Below, in pieces: positions 37,070 through 46,581 of a stretch of 64,000 bases of DNA (the first letter of the stretch is position 1; each line of letters begins with the position of its first letter). Origin of the DNA: Haliscomenobacter sp. (lineage in GTDB: Bacteria; Bacteroidota; Bacteroidia; Chitinophagales; Saprospiraceae); assembly GCF_016718685.1 (NCBI RefSeq), contig NZ_JADKCX010000007.1, positions 62,001 through 126,000 on the forward strand. Reading direction: 5' to 3'. The position numbers were made by a program, and so were the translations under genes. A model generated the notes under the pieces. It was not told where the DNA came from, did no database searches, and was given only the letters and a program-made list of their open reading frames with translations.

Positions 37070-37714
37070 TTAGTAACTCACCAAAGCTTTTCGCGTACTT
37101 ACCTCCAATAACTCACTCACAATCATTGCCGTAGCACCCCACAATTTTTTTCCCTCCAAATCAAAATAAGGCACATTGGGCAAGGTGAAAGTAGGATTGA
37201 TGACCAAATCCTGCATTTTTATGTGTTGTGGATCATGAAAATGATCAAAGGGCACCTCTAATATCCCTGCTACTTCGGCTTCTTGGGGTTGAAATACCGG
37301 TGCATATTCCATAAAGCCCACGTATGGCTGTACATGAAAATTGCTTATCGGAATGTACAACTCAGTCAATGCACCCAATAAAGTAATGTCTTGCGGATTG
37401 ACTCCAACCTCTTCATGGGTTTCGCGCAGTGCGGTTTGCCCAGAATGCCCATCTCCTGCTTCAAACCGGCCACCAGGAAGGCTGATTTGCCCTTTGTGTA
37501 CATCCCTGGGGTTGTGTGAAACCCGCTCAATAAAGACCAAATTCCATTGTCCATTTTTTGGAAAAAACAAGGCCAGAACCCCTGCCAAGGTTGCAGTAGC
37601 TGGAATGTTTGGACCTTCGTAACGAGCAGGGTGTGCCATTTTGATTTGGGCAAGTTGACCCGGCAAAGGCTGCTGAAGGCTCTGCTCTAAATTGTGGATA
37701 AATGATAAATTCAT
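37070..37714 (-). CDS. NUDIX hydrolase, CoA pyrophosphatase type
   Basis: The 214-residue protein has the Nudix box GGRFEAGDGHSGQTALRETH followed by EEVGV (GX5EX7REUXEEXGU). Before it lies LPGGRFE, as in the NudL / CoA diphosphatase group, together with FIERVSHNPRDVHKGQISLP, which resembles that group's specific UPF0035 region. Such enzymes cut CoA and derivatives to phosphopantetheine and 3',5'-ADP. Divergent from murF across a long inverted array. Confidence 0.85.
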   Translation of the reverse strand: MNLSFIHNLEQSLQQPLPGQLAQIKMAHPARYEGPNIPATATLAGVLALFFPKNGQWNLVFIERVSHNPRDVHKGQISLPGGRFEAGDGHSGQTALRETHEEVGVNPQDITLLGALTELYIPISNFHVQPYVGFMEYAPVFQPQEAEVAGILEVPFDHFHDPQHIKMQDLVINPTFTLPNVPYFDLEGKKLWGATAMIVSELLEVSTRKALVSY

Positions 37715-37728
37715 ATTCGGTAAACAGC

Positions 37729-37879
37729 GTTGGAAGTTGAATGGTTGAGGAGGTAGAGGAGTTGAGAAGGTTGATAAGTTGAGGCTGCCGCAAATGACTT
37801 AGCTACCGCCGCGATTGCGGCAGCCATGTCGCTCGCGGCAGCCTCAACCTTCTCAACTTTCTCAACCATTTTCCAACTA
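37729..37879. repeat. Word-array hairpin, GTTGAGAA type, with GC-rich inner stem
   Basis: The left arm (37731-37790) has words GTTGGAA, GTTGAATG, GTTGAGGA, GTTGAGAA, GTTGATAA, GTTGAGGC; the right arm (37837-37879) is the inverse (GCCTCAACCTTCTCAACTTT, CTCAACCATTTTCCAAC). Between them GCTGCCGC and GCGGCAGC add an inner stem and a second GCGGCAGCC copy. Unlike the other arrays this one lies between divergent gene starts (NUDIX and murF). Confidence 0.75.
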
Positions 37880-37916
37880 ATTCCCGTTCCTTTGCCCTTT
37901 GCGAAAACCTTTTGCC

Positions 37917-40390
37917 ATGTACTCAATCCAGGCCATTCAACAAATTATACAGGCAAAAAGCCCAAATCCGCAGTTGAACGAGGCTCAAATCGAACACCTG
38001 TTGCTCGATAGTCGACAAATCATTTTTGCCGAACGCAGCCTCTTTTTTGCCATCAAAGGCACCCACCACGACGGGCATCAATTCCTGTCAGCTGCTTACC
38101 AGGCCGGGGTACGCAGTTTTGTAGTGACCAAAGGCCCTGAACTCTCTCAATTTCCGGATGCCAATTTTCTGCTGGTTGAAAATGTTGTTCAGGCCTTGCA
38201 ACAACTGGCGGCTCATCACCGCCAACAATTTCCCCTGCAAGTGATTGGCATTACCGGCAGCAATGGAAAAACGAGCGTCAAGGAATGGCTGTTTCAATTG
38301 TTGTACCCCATTATAGCATCATCCGCAGTCCCCGCAGTTTTAATTCGCAGATTGGGGTTCCCTCTCGGTATGGGGCATTCAGGTACAACATGAAATAGGG
38401 ATTTTGAAGCCGGAATCTCGCGCAAAGGAGAGATGGGCAATTTGGCCAATATCATTCATCCCCAGATCGGCATTTTTACCATGCTGGGGGAAGCCCACAA
38501 TGAGGGCTTTGCTTCAAAGGCCGAAAAACTGCAGGAAAAACTTTTACTTTTTGCCGAGGTAGATGTGCTCATTTACCGTCGGGATGAAGCCACGATCCAC
38601 CGGGCAATAAAGGCGTTGGGGCGCAAAACATTGGCCTGGTCTTTGGGCCAACACCCGGATGCCGATTTGTACGTCTTTAAAACCGAAACTTTCCTTAATC
38701 ATACCCACCTTGAAGGGCGATACCAGGGCCATGAACAGCGGATTGCACTCCCGTTTACGGATCTCGCATCCATCGAAAATGCCATTCATTGTTGGGCCGT
38801 TTTGCTTCATTTGGGTTTGAAATCGGAAGAGATCGCAGAGCGTATGGCGCAATTGGAGCCGGTAGCCATGCGTATGGAGTTATTGGACGGTCGCAACAAT
38901 TGCCTCATTATTAACGATACGTACAATGCCGATTTGAGCTCTTTGCGACTGGGACTGCAATGGATGCGCCAGCACGAGCATGGCCGGAACCGCAGTCTGG
39001 TGCTTTCGAAATCTTGCAAAGTGGAAGCAGTGATGATAAGTTGTACCGCAAAGTGGCTCAATTGATTCAGGAGCACCAGGTCAGTCGGGTCATCGGTATC
39101 GGGCCTGCCACTGCTGTATTTGCAACACTGCTGCCTCCGGAGATCAATCAAATGCATTTTGAGACTACCGAGGCGTTGCTTGAAGCATTGCCTCAACTGA
39201 GTTTTCAATCCGAAGTGATTTTAATAAAAGGAGCGCGACAATACCATTTGGAAACCATTGCCCAGGCGCTTTCTCGCCAGGTCCATCAAGCCCGGTTGGA
39301 GGTAAATCTCAGCGCTTTGGCCCACAACCTGCGCGCCTACCAACGCTGCCTCAAGCCGGGAGTCAAAACCATGGTCATGATCAAAGCAACCGCCTACGGT
39401 GCAGGCAGCAGGGAAGTGGCGCGTTTATTGGAATATTTGCGGGTCGATTATTGTTGTGTGGCCTATGCCGATGAAGGAACGGAATTGCGGCAGGCGGGCA
39501 TCAGTGCTCCGATTATGGTGCTCAATCCCGAAGCCGGAGCTTTTGAACAAATGCGGCTACATCGGCTGGAGCCGGTGGTGTACAGTTTGGAACAATTGAA
39601 CAACTTGAGCCAAGAAGCCTTGCCCCACGGTGTTCACCTGAGCATTGACAGCGGCATGCACCGCCTGGGTTTTGACTTACATGAAATAAAAGGACTTTTG
39701 GATTACCTCCGAACCCACCCGGAATTGAGTGTAAAGTCTGTGTATACCCACCTTGCCGCCAGCGAAGACCCTGCCCACGATGCCTTCACCCACGAACAAG
39801 CCCGCAGGTTCAACCAGGCTTATGCCCGGATTACGGCAGTTTTGGGGTATCACCCGTTGCAACATGCCCTCAACTCCAACGGCATTACCCGTTTCCCACA
39901 ATACCAGCAGGATATGGTGCGTTTGGGAATTGGCCTGTACGGTATCGATGTAAGCAACACCTTACCCGAACCATTGCAGGTAGTTTTGAGTTTTAAGGCT
40001 ACTATTTCACAAATCAAAACGGTTGCTGCGGGTGAAACCATTGGCTATGGTCGCCGCGCCCAGGCTCATTCCCTCATGCGAACTGGAACCATTTCTGTAG
40101 GTTATGCTGACGGTTTGCGCCGCGCAGCGGGTAATGGAGCTTTAGCGTTGGTGTACGGGAAGCGGGCCTCAATTTTGGGAAGCGTTTGTATGGACATGTC
40201 GATGATCGATCTAACGCATATTCCCGAGGCACAAACCGGGGATACGGTAGAAATTTTGGACATGATCCTCGGTGCAAGAATTGGCCAAAATATTGGCAAC
40301 CATTCCCTTACGAAGTATTTACTGGAATTTCGCAACGTGTTAAACGTGTCTATTTACAGGAATAAGTATATTTTTGCGTCGCTAAAATAA
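37917..40390 (+). CDS. Bifunctional MurF - alanine racemase (several frameshifts in this sequence)
   Basis: About 825 residues after restoration. The N-terminal half is UDP-MurNAc-tripeptide:D-Ala-D-Ala ligase: LLDSRQIIFAERSLFFAIKG, P-loop GITGSNGKTSVKEW, then SIIRSPRSFNSQIGVP, HEIGIFEAGISRKGEMGNLA and the C-terminal MELLDGRNNCLIINDTYNAD. The C-terminal half is alanine racemase: VMIKATAYGAGS with the PLP lysine, SIDSGMHRLGFD, and YGKRASILGSVCMDMSMIDL. This fusion is typical of Bacteroidota and supplies D-Ala and joins D-Ala-D-Ala to the precursor. Frame breaks fall near 38300, 38350, 38405 and 39008; the pieces align perfectly with the family, so I read them as consensus errors. Start ATG 37917. 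Confidence 0.92.
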
Positions 40391-40398
40391 AACTTGAC

Positions 40399-42369
40399 AT
40401 GGCAAAGAACCTTTTGCTGCTTATTGGCTGTTTTTTCAGCCTGTTGGTCTTCTCCCAGGCACAGGATAAGGATCCTGTGTTGTTTACGGTAGATGGCACC
40501 CCGGTGCATGTTTCCGAGTTTAAGTACATCTATTCCAAAACCAACGGAAAAAATGCAGATTTCTCTCGCGCTACCCTGCAAGAGTATTTGGATTTGTACA
40601 CCAAATTTAAACTCAAAGTAAAAAAAGCCAAAGACATGAGGCTGGACACCGTCCAGGTTCTGCAGGAAGAATTGGCGGGTTACCGTCGGCAATTGGCAGA
40701 CTCTTACTTGCTCAACAAACAAGTAACCGAAAAATTAACCAAAGAGCTGTTTGAACGTTCGCAGTACGACCTCGATATCAGCCACATCCTCTTTGCTTTG
40801 CCTGCCGAAGCCAAAGGTGCAGATACCGTTTCGACCTTCCGCCAAGCGATGGAGGTACGCGCTCGGCTCCTCAAAGGGGAGGATTTTGCCACCATCGCCA
40901 AACAAGTTTCTGCCGACAAATCTGCGGCTACCAATGGCGGGAACATCGGATTTGTAACGGCCATGTTTCCGAATGGTTTTTATCCTTTAGAAAGTGTGGC
41001 CTACCGCTCATCTTTTGATCAGATTTCTATGCCCGTTCGTACCAGCGTTGGCTACCACCTGGTCAAGGTGCACAGCAAAAGACCGGCGCGTGGAGAGGTA
41101 GAAGTTGCACATATCTTACTGCGCACCGAAGGTGCTGATGCCTTTATGGTTAAAATGCAAATTGATACCTTATATGCTGCGCTAAAAAAAGGACTCAATT
41201 TTGAAGAGCTGGCCGCCAAAAACTCCAACGACACCCGCACAGCGGACAAAGGAGGTTATGTAGGTTTTGTAACCATCAACCGCTTTGAACAAGCCTTTGA
41301 AGACGCCGCTTTTAGCGTTGCCAAAGATGGTGATTACTCTAAACCTTTCCAAACCAGTGTAGGTTGGCACATCATTAAGCGCATCAGCAAAAAAGAGATA
41401 CAACCTTATGATCAAATGCGTGGTCAATTAGAAGCACGCATCAAAAGAGATGCCCGCTTTGAGATGGCGCGTAAAGCCATGGTTGACGACATCAAGCGTG
41501 AAACAGGATTTAAGGATTATCCCAATCTCCTGGCCGATTTTGCGACTACCCTAAACGATACTTTTTTCACGTTTCAGTGGCGCGCTCCACAACAACGAAC
41601 AGGAAATGTGCTGTTTACAATGGCTAAAAAAGCATACACCCTAGGTGATTTTTACCAATTTGTGGAAAATGCAACCCGCCAACGCATGCGCATGTCTGGG
41701 GAAACCAGCCTTGACGCAGCGGTACAAAATCTGTATGAGGAGTACGTCAATGAATCCTGTTTGCGCTATGAAGAACAACGCCTGGATCAGAAATATCCCG
41801 AATTTAAAGCCCTGTTGCGCGAATACGAAGAAGGGATTCTTCTTTTTGAAGCAACGCGGATCAATGTTTGGGATAAAGCTTCGCTGGATACGGTTGGATT
41901 GAAAAATTATTTCAAAACCCTCAAAGGCAAATACCGTTGGGAAGAACGTGCCGTTACCTCGGTTTTCTTTGTCGATGGCACTTCCAAATCAGTGTTGGAA
42001 CCCATGCGCGAATTTGCCCGCAAACATTCGACTGAAGAGATTTTGGAAAAATTCAATCAATCAGACAGCATCGGTATTCGGTATGAAGAAATGGTTTTGG
42101 AAAAAGGTAAATCTCCTGAAGCCAGTGATTTGAAAGAATGGAAGGTCGGAGAAATAACCATCGCCAAGCTGGATCGCCAAAACAACGAATATTCATTCCG
42201 CAAAGTGGAAAAAATCTTGCCATCGCAAGACAAACTCCTCAACGAAGCCAGAGGGTACATCATCGCTGATTATCAAGACCACCTGGAACAACAATGGGTC
42301 AATGAATTGAAGAAGCAATACCCCATAAAAGTGGAAAAAGCGGTATTTGAAAGTTTAATTAAAAAATAG
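40399..42369 (+). CDS. Periplasmic PPIase with two parvulin domains
   Basis: The 656-residue secreted protein (signal ends near VFSQAQ, residue 22) has an N-terminal SurA-like chaperone helix region (SEFKYIYSKTNGKNADFS). Two PpiC/parvulin domains follow: the first around SHILFALPAEAKG and GGNIGFVTAMFPNGF, the second around AHILLRTEGADA and GGYVGFVTINRFEQAF with VGWHIIKRIS. A long C-terminal helical part follows. It helps fold outer membrane proteins. It starts 8 bases after murF-alr and leads a row of three SurA-type genes. Confidence 0.9.
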   Translation: MAKNLLLLIGCFFSLLVFSQAQDKDPVLFTVDGTPVHVSEFKYIYSKTNGKNADFSRATLQEYLDLYTKFKLKVKKAKDMRLDTVQVLQEELAGYRRQLADSYLLNKQVTEKLTKELFERSQYDLDISHILFALPAEAKGADTVSTFRQAMEVRARLLKGEDFATIAKQVSADKSAATNGGNIGFVTAMFPNGFYPLESVAYRSSFDQISMPVRTSVGYHLVKVHSKRPARGEVEVAHILLRTEGADAFMVKMQIDTLYAALKKGLNFEELAAKNSNDTRTADKGGYVGFVTINRFEQAFEDAAFSVAKDGDYSKPFQTSVGWHIIKRISKKEIQPYDQMRGQLEARIKRDARFEMARKAMVDDIKRETGFKDYPNLLADFATTLNDTFFTFQWRAPQQRTGNVLFTMAKKAYTLGDFYQFVENATRQRMRMSGETSLDAAVQNLYEEYVNESCLRYEEQRLDQKYPEFKALLREYEEGILLFEATRINVWDKASLDTVGLKNYFKTLKGKYRWEERAVTSVFFVDGTSKSVLEPMREFARKHSTEEILEKFNQSDSIGIRYEEMVLEKGKSPEASDLKEWKVGEITIAKLDRQNNEYSFRKVEKILPSQDKLLNEARGYIIADYQDHLEQQWVNELKKQYPIKVEKAVFESLIKK

Positions 42370-42378
42370 CTGAAGCCA

Positions 42379-42480
42379 GTTGAAGAGTTAAAATGTTGAA
42401 GAGTTTAGAGACCACAAGATAAGTATTCCAATCTTGCATCACCAGACTCTTAAACATTTCAACTCCTCAACTCTTCAACT
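42379..42480. repeat. Word-array hairpin, GTTGAAGA type, copy 5
   Basis: Left arm AGTTGAAGAGTTAAAATGTT then GAAGAGTTTAGAG (42379-42410), right arm inverse (42447-42480, ending CTCAACTCTTCAACT), loop about 36 bases. It begins 9 bases after the TAG stop of the upstream PPIase gene and ends 12 bases before the next ATG. Confidence 0.8.
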
Positions 42481-42491
42481 TTATTTCAACC

Positions 42492-43346
42492 ATGATTGGA
42501 AAGAGGAGCCTGAGCATGCTGGCTTTTTTGTTGCTGGTAATTGTTTTTGTTGCTTGCGACCGCAAATCCGACCAGCCTGGGGATCGTTTGCTGGCGCGTG
42601 TTTTTAACCGGGAGTTACACCTTTCGGATTTGGAAAACATGTTTCCAGAACAGGCCACGCGTACCGATAGTTTGTTGATCATTCAAGCTTATGTCAGCCG
42701 CTGGATACGCGAGGAACTATTGATGTATGAAGCTGAAAAAAATTTGCCCCCAGACTTGAACATTGATCAATTGGTGCGGGATTATCGGAGATCCTTGATC
42801 CGCAACAATTATGAACAGGTGTTGGTAGAGCAGCTTCTGGATTCAACCGTAACCAAAACCGAGCTGCAGGATTTTTATGAAAAAAACAAGGAACAATACG
42901 AATTGGAGACCCCGATCATCCGCTGTTTTTTCATCAAAATTGCCGCGCCGGTTCCCAAAGCCGATAGTTTGTTGCAGCTTTGGGCCAAACCACGGGCGGC
43001 AAATCTGACTAAACTGGAAGCGTACTGCCAAAAACATGCAACTGCACACGTGCTGGTAGACAGCATTTGGCACAAAGTAGATGTGATTGGTTCGGTCATG
43101 CCCAAAGGCACGATTACTGCCGATAACATCGCCTCCAAGCGGGAGTTTCGACAAAGCGACGGTCAGTTTGTATACTATTTTCGCCTGCTGGAATTAAAAA
43201 ACCGGAAAGAAATTGCGCCCTTGAGCTATATTGAACAACAAGCGCGTACCTTCGTGTTGCATAGGCGCAAATTGGATTTGCTGCAACGCAAACGTGAAGA
43301 TCTTTATGAACTTGCCTTAAAGAAAGGCAACCTGGAAATATTCTAG
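42492..43346 (+). CDS. SurA-like periplasmic chaperone lipoprotein without parvulin domain
   Basis: The 284-residue product starts with a lipoprotein signal (LVIVFVACD, lipid-anchored Cys near residue 22). The helical body resembles the N-terminal chaperone domain of SurA (SLLIIQAYVSRWIREELLMY, TVTKTELQDFYEKNKEQYEL). No PPIase signature (GGxLGW) follows. The last helices (YIEQQARTFVLHRRKLDLLQ) also fit SurA-type C-terminal helices. Located between two parvulin-domain proteins, so probably part of the same outer-membrane protein assembly set. Confidence 0.75.
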   Translation: MIGKRSLSMLAFLLLVIVFVACDRKSDQPGDRLLARVFNRELHLSDLENMFPEQATRTDSLLIIQAYVSRWIREELLMYEAEKNLPPDLNIDQLVRDYRRSLIRNNYEQVLVEQLLDSTVTKTELQDFYEKNKEQYELETPIIRCFFIKIAAPVPKADSLLQLWAKPRAANLTKLEAYCQKHATAHVLVDSIWHKVDVIGSVMPKGTITADNIASKREFRQSDGQFVYYFRLLELKNRKEIAPLSYIEQQARTFVLHRRKLDLLQRKREDLYELALKKGNLEIF

Positions 43347-43348
43347 TT

Positions 43349-43447
43349 CAGGGTTCGAGGGTTCAAGGGTTCGGGGGTTCGAAGGTTTAGGGAAATCCCG
43401 AACCCTCGAACCCTCGAACCCTTGAACTCCCGAACCCTCAAACCTTT
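43349..43447. repeat. Word-array hairpin, GGGTTCGA type, copy 2
   Basis: Left arm of words CAGGGTTCGA, GGGTTCAA, GGGTTCGG, GGGTTCGA, AGGTTTAG (43349-43390). The right arm is the inverse (CCCGAACCCTCGAACCCTCG onward to CAAACCTTTG, 43397-43448), loop about 7 bases. It begins two bases after the TAG stop (43344-43346) and ends just before the next ATG at 43454. Confidence 0.82.
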
Positions 43448-43453
43448 GATGAA

Positions 43454-44821
43454 ATGCGGTACTTAATTTTTGCTGTTTTGCTGACGACAACCATGGCAGC
43501 TACTGCGCAGCGGCAGATCCTGGACAAAATGGTGGCCACCGTTGGCGGTGAAATCACCCTGCTTGCGGAAGTAGAGGAGCAGTATGCCTACACCAAAGCC
43601 CAACGCAATGGTGCCATTCCGCCCGAAGCCCGCTGTATGCTGGTTGAACAAATTTTGGTAAACAAACTTTTGCTCAATCAGGCCAAACTGGACAGTATTG
43701 AAGTGAAAGATGAGGAAGTTGAAAGTCAGTTGACTGCCCGGATCGAGCGCATCCTGAGTTACATGAACGATGACCTCAAACAGTTTGAGGAATACTATGG
43801 CCAAACTGTAAATGAAGTTCGGGAGCAGTTTCGGGAGGATTTGCGCAACAACCTGCTGATTGAGCGGATGCGCGCAAAAATCATGGCTGATGTAAGCGTT
43901 ACCCCATCAGAGGTAAAAGATTTTTTCCGCCGGATACCCAAAGATAGTTTGCCATACTTCAGTTCTGAAGTAGAAGTAGGTGAAATCGTCTACAAAGTTC
44001 CGATCAACAAAGAGCAGAAACGGGTCACCATGGAAAAACTGGAAGACATTCGTAAACGCATCGTTGAAGGAAAGGAAGATTTTGCGGAATTGGCTAAAAA
44101 ATACTCCGACGATGGATCTGCCCGTGGCGGCGGTGATTTGGGCTGGGCCAAGCGGGGCAAATACGTCACCGAATTTGAAGCAGCGGCGTACAAACTGGAA
44201 GAAATGGAGGTTTCTCCCGTGATCGAAACCCAGTTTGGTTTTCACGTCCTGCAAATGTTGGGACGTCGAGGAAACTCCATTCACGTCAGGCATATCCTGA
44301 TCCGGCCGGAGATCACCGATGAAGATGTCGATCTTGGTCAGCGGCATATGGACACCGTACGCACCTTATTGATCAAGGATTCTATTTCGTTTTCCCGCGC
44401 AGTGAAAAAGTACTCCGATAAAAACGTACAAAGTTTCAACAACGATGGACGTATGGTGAACCCAACTTCCGGCAATACTTTCTTTGAAGTGGGGGATTTG
44501 GATCCAGATATTTATTTCGCCATCGATACCATGAAAATGAACGGGGTGTCCAAACCCATCGAATTCCGCGATGAATCGGGAGATTATTTCTTCCGCCTGG
44601 TGAAACTCATGTCGCGCACCGTACCGCACAAAGCCAACCTGGCCCAAGATTACGCCAAAATCCAAAAGGCAGCGATCGAATCCAAACGCAACGAGATCGT
44701 GAACAAATGGGTGGAAGAACGCATCCAAAAAACCTTCATGCTCATTGATCGGCAATACGAAGGCTGTCCGAATTTGGCACCCTGGATGAAGGAGAATATG
44801 GCGGCGGCGAAGCCGGATTAA
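43454..44821 (+). CDS. SurA-type peptidyl-prolyl isomerase / OMP chaperone
   Basis: The 455-residue secreted protein (signal ends near MAATAQ, residue 18) has a SurA N-terminal chaperone domain (LDKMVATVGGEITLLAEVEE) starting at residue ~22. A first parvulin domain (EIVYKVPINKEQK, GGGDLGWAKRGKYVTEFEAA, TQFGFHVLQMLGR) is followed by a degenerate second one (VRHILIRPEI, FNNDGRMVNPTSGNTFFEVG). Length and layout match SurA. It escorts outer membrane proteins across the periplasm. A strong terminator follows 18 bases after the stop. Confidence 0.9.
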   Translation: MRYLIFAVLLTTTMAATAQRQILDKMVATVGGEITLLAEVEEQYAYTKAQRNGAIPPEARCMLVEQILVNKLLLNQAKLDSIEVKDEEVESQLTARIERILSYMNDDLKQFEEYYGQTVNEVREQFREDLRNNLLIERMRAKIMADVSVTPSEVKDFFRRIPKDSLPYFSSEVEVGEIVYKVPINKEQKRVTMEKLEDIRKRIVEGKEDFAELAKKYSDDGSARGGGDLGWAKRGKYVTEFEAAAYKLEEMEVSPVIETQFGFHVLQMLGRRGNSIHVRHILIRPEITDEDVDLGQRHMDTVRTLLIKDSISFSRAVKKYSDKNVQSFNNDGRMVNPTSGNTFFEVGDLDPDIYFAIDTMKMNGVSKPIEFRDESGDYFFRLVKLMSRTVPHKANLAQDYAKIQKAAIESKRNEIVNKWVEERIQKTFMLIDRQYEGCPNLAPWMKENMAAAKPD

Positions 44822-44839
44822 CATACAGAAGCATAAATG

Positions 44840-44878
44840 AAAAAGGGGATAACGATCTGAAACCGTTATCCCCTTTTT
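44840..44878 (+). terminator. Strong rho-independent terminator
   Basis: AAAAAGGGGATAACG is perfectly complementary to CGTTATCCCCTTTTT (15-bp stem, 9-base loop) with the T-run built into the stem. It closes the murF-alr / SurA row. Confidence 0.92.
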
Positions 44879-44989
44879 CATTTTTTATACAACTCAATTT
44901 TTCGCCCGTCGGGGTCCAATTACCGCTCTACGAGATATTTTCTGAATAAATACGTAATTTTCCACTTAAACATCCGCCTTTCAAATCTC

Positions 44990-45442
44990 GTGAAAAACAA
45001 CCATTGCGGTAATTTTTAGCATCGTGCTCTTGGGGCTGATGTTGTCGCCTGTTGTTGAAAATTGGCGTAACCTGCCCAAGGACAATTTTCCGCTCTCCTA
45101 CTATCCCATGTTTTCCAAGAAAGGGCAACCTATACCCTGCGCTATCTGGTGGGGTATGACAGCGCGCAACAACGCTACTACATCCCCTACCATTACATTG
45201 GCAACGGGGGCTTCAATCAAGTGCGCCGCCAAATCAACAAGCAATGTAAAAACGGGAAGTCGAAAAAACTGGCTAAAAAAGTAGCCCGTCGCCTGGCCAA
45301 AACCAAAGATGTACCTTTTGCCAATTTGGAGCGGGTGGAAGTCGTCAAAGGCACGTATGATTTTGAAACCTATTTTTCGAAAGGAGATAAAACGCCGCTG
45401 AGTGAAAAAGTATTGAGCACCCAAAACATTGTTAAGCCATGA
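44990..45442 (+). CDS. Hypothetical protein next to HTTM gene (frameshifted in this sequence)
   Basis: A putative start at GTG 44990 leads into a membrane segment in another frame (TIAVIFSIVLLGLMLSPVVE), then NWRNLPKDNFPLSYYPMFSK. A second break lies near 45118, after which VGYDSAQQRYYIPYHYIGNG and a basic stretch (KQCKNGKSKKLAKKVARRLA) run to the stop at 45440-45442. The stop overlaps the next ATG (ATGA). One membrane anchor plus a soluble basic domain is visible. I do not recognise the family. The overlap with the HTTM-type gene suggests a joint role. Both breaks look like lost bases. Confidence 0.6.
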
Positions 45443-46300
45443 AAAACCGCTTGCAACCCTCACCTACGTTCGCCCCATTGCTCACCTACGCTTTGCAATT
45501 CGCGCTATTGCTTCGGCGCGTTTGTCAAGCTACAACGCTGGTACAGCCCGGATGCCACTCTTTTGAACCCGTTGGACTAGCCAATGCTCTGGCATCGAAC
45601 ATTTATCTCCGGAAATGGAAACTGGCCACGATTGGCCTGAACATCGCCTTTATTCTGGGCTGGCAATTTAGCTGGACGGGCCCGGCTTTTTCAGTCGGAT
45701 TGCTGTTTTCTTGATTTCCCAAATCCTGGTCGATGATTTACCCAACTACAATTCGATGGTCGTCACCATTTTTGTTTTGGGTTTTGGTGGCTTCGCGGGT
45801 GGCCCTCCCCCCGAAACCCAGGAAGCACAATTCGCCCACACCACCCAAAAACCAGGGGGCGATGACGCCAGTCAAACTCATTTGTGCCTGTCCCTTGCGG
45901 CTTATTTTTATCGGGCTTGGCCAAAGTTTTTGGGGATTTGGCCGGGTGGTGGAGGGAGGGCAGTGCCATGCGCTCGCAAATCGCAGTGGATGCCCTGCGC
46001 AAAGAGATGTTGGGTGGTAGTGCTACCTCACTTTTTGAATGGCTTTACCCACATACCACGCTGTTTTTCATCATGGGTTTTGGGGCACTGATTCTTGAGT
46101 TGGGTGCTCCATTGGTGCTGCTACACAAACGGCTGATCGTAGCGTGGGTTGTACTGACACTTTCAATGCACTGGGGCATTTACCTCATCATGGGCATCGA
46201 TTTTCCGTATCACACTTCTGGCTTGATCTTTTTGTCATTTTTTGAACTGGAAAAAGCTTGGAGCTATGTGCTCCCCCCTAAAAAATTACTGTATTCCTGA
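45439..46300 (+). CDS. HTTM-type membrane protein (multiple frameshifts in this sequence)
   Basis: About 287 residues after restoration. Recognisable pieces in shifting frames are MKNRLQPSPTFAPLLTYALQ, FGAFVKLQRWYSPDATLLNP, LRKWKLATIGLNIAFILGWQ, FLISQILVDDLPNYNSMV, GLAKVFGDLAGWWREGSAMR and a clean C-terminal frame from about 45880 (FEWLYPHTTLFFIMGFGALI, WVVLTLSMHWGIYLIMGIDF, PYHTSGLIFLSFFELEKAW). The GLAK..DWL..G.PMR-like motif and multi-helix plan match HTTM proteins, related to vitamin K gamma-carboxylases. At least four shifts are needed, so it may be a true pseudogene or badly assembled. No catalytic claim is made. Confidence 0.6.
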
Positions 46301-46309
46301 AATTTACTT

Positions 46310-46513
46310 GAGTTCTGAATTAACCAGGTATGGTGCGACTTCTCCGAAGTCGGAATCCCAGACTGTCAATATTTTCTACAAACAGGTGACCTCTCCGAGG
46401 TCATTTTATCGACTTCGGAGAAGTCGCATGTTTGTAGCAATTGTATCAGCAGTTTTTTACAACTTCGGAGAAGTCGCACTTCTTTGATTATCAATAGAAT
46501 TAATTCAGAATTC
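46310..46513. mobile_element. MITE-like element, copy A
   Basis: The 204-base element is bounded by near-perfect terminal inverted repeats: GAGTTCTGAATTAA (46310-46323) and TTAATTCAGAATTC (46500-46513), one mismatch. Inside are palindromes CGACTTC-TCC-GAAGTCG, GACCTC-TCC-GAGGTC and CGACTTC-GGA-GAAGTCG plus ACAAAC-type spacers. No ORF is inside and no target duplication is clear. An inverted copy about 85-90% identical lies at 49338-49545. Confidence 0.75.
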
Positions 46514-46520
46514 ATCCAAC

Positions 46521-46559
46521 AAAAAAGCGCCATCGAATTCTCCTCGATGGCGCTTTTTT
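46521..46559. terminator. Bidirectional terminator
   Basis: AAAAAAGCGCCATCGA and TCGATGGCGCTTTTTT form a perfect 16-bp stem with a 7-base loop. It lies between the convergent HTTM-type and P-loop genes, just inside MITE-like copy A. Confidence 0.92.
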
Positions 46560-46581
46560 ATTTTTACACTATGAAGTGCAC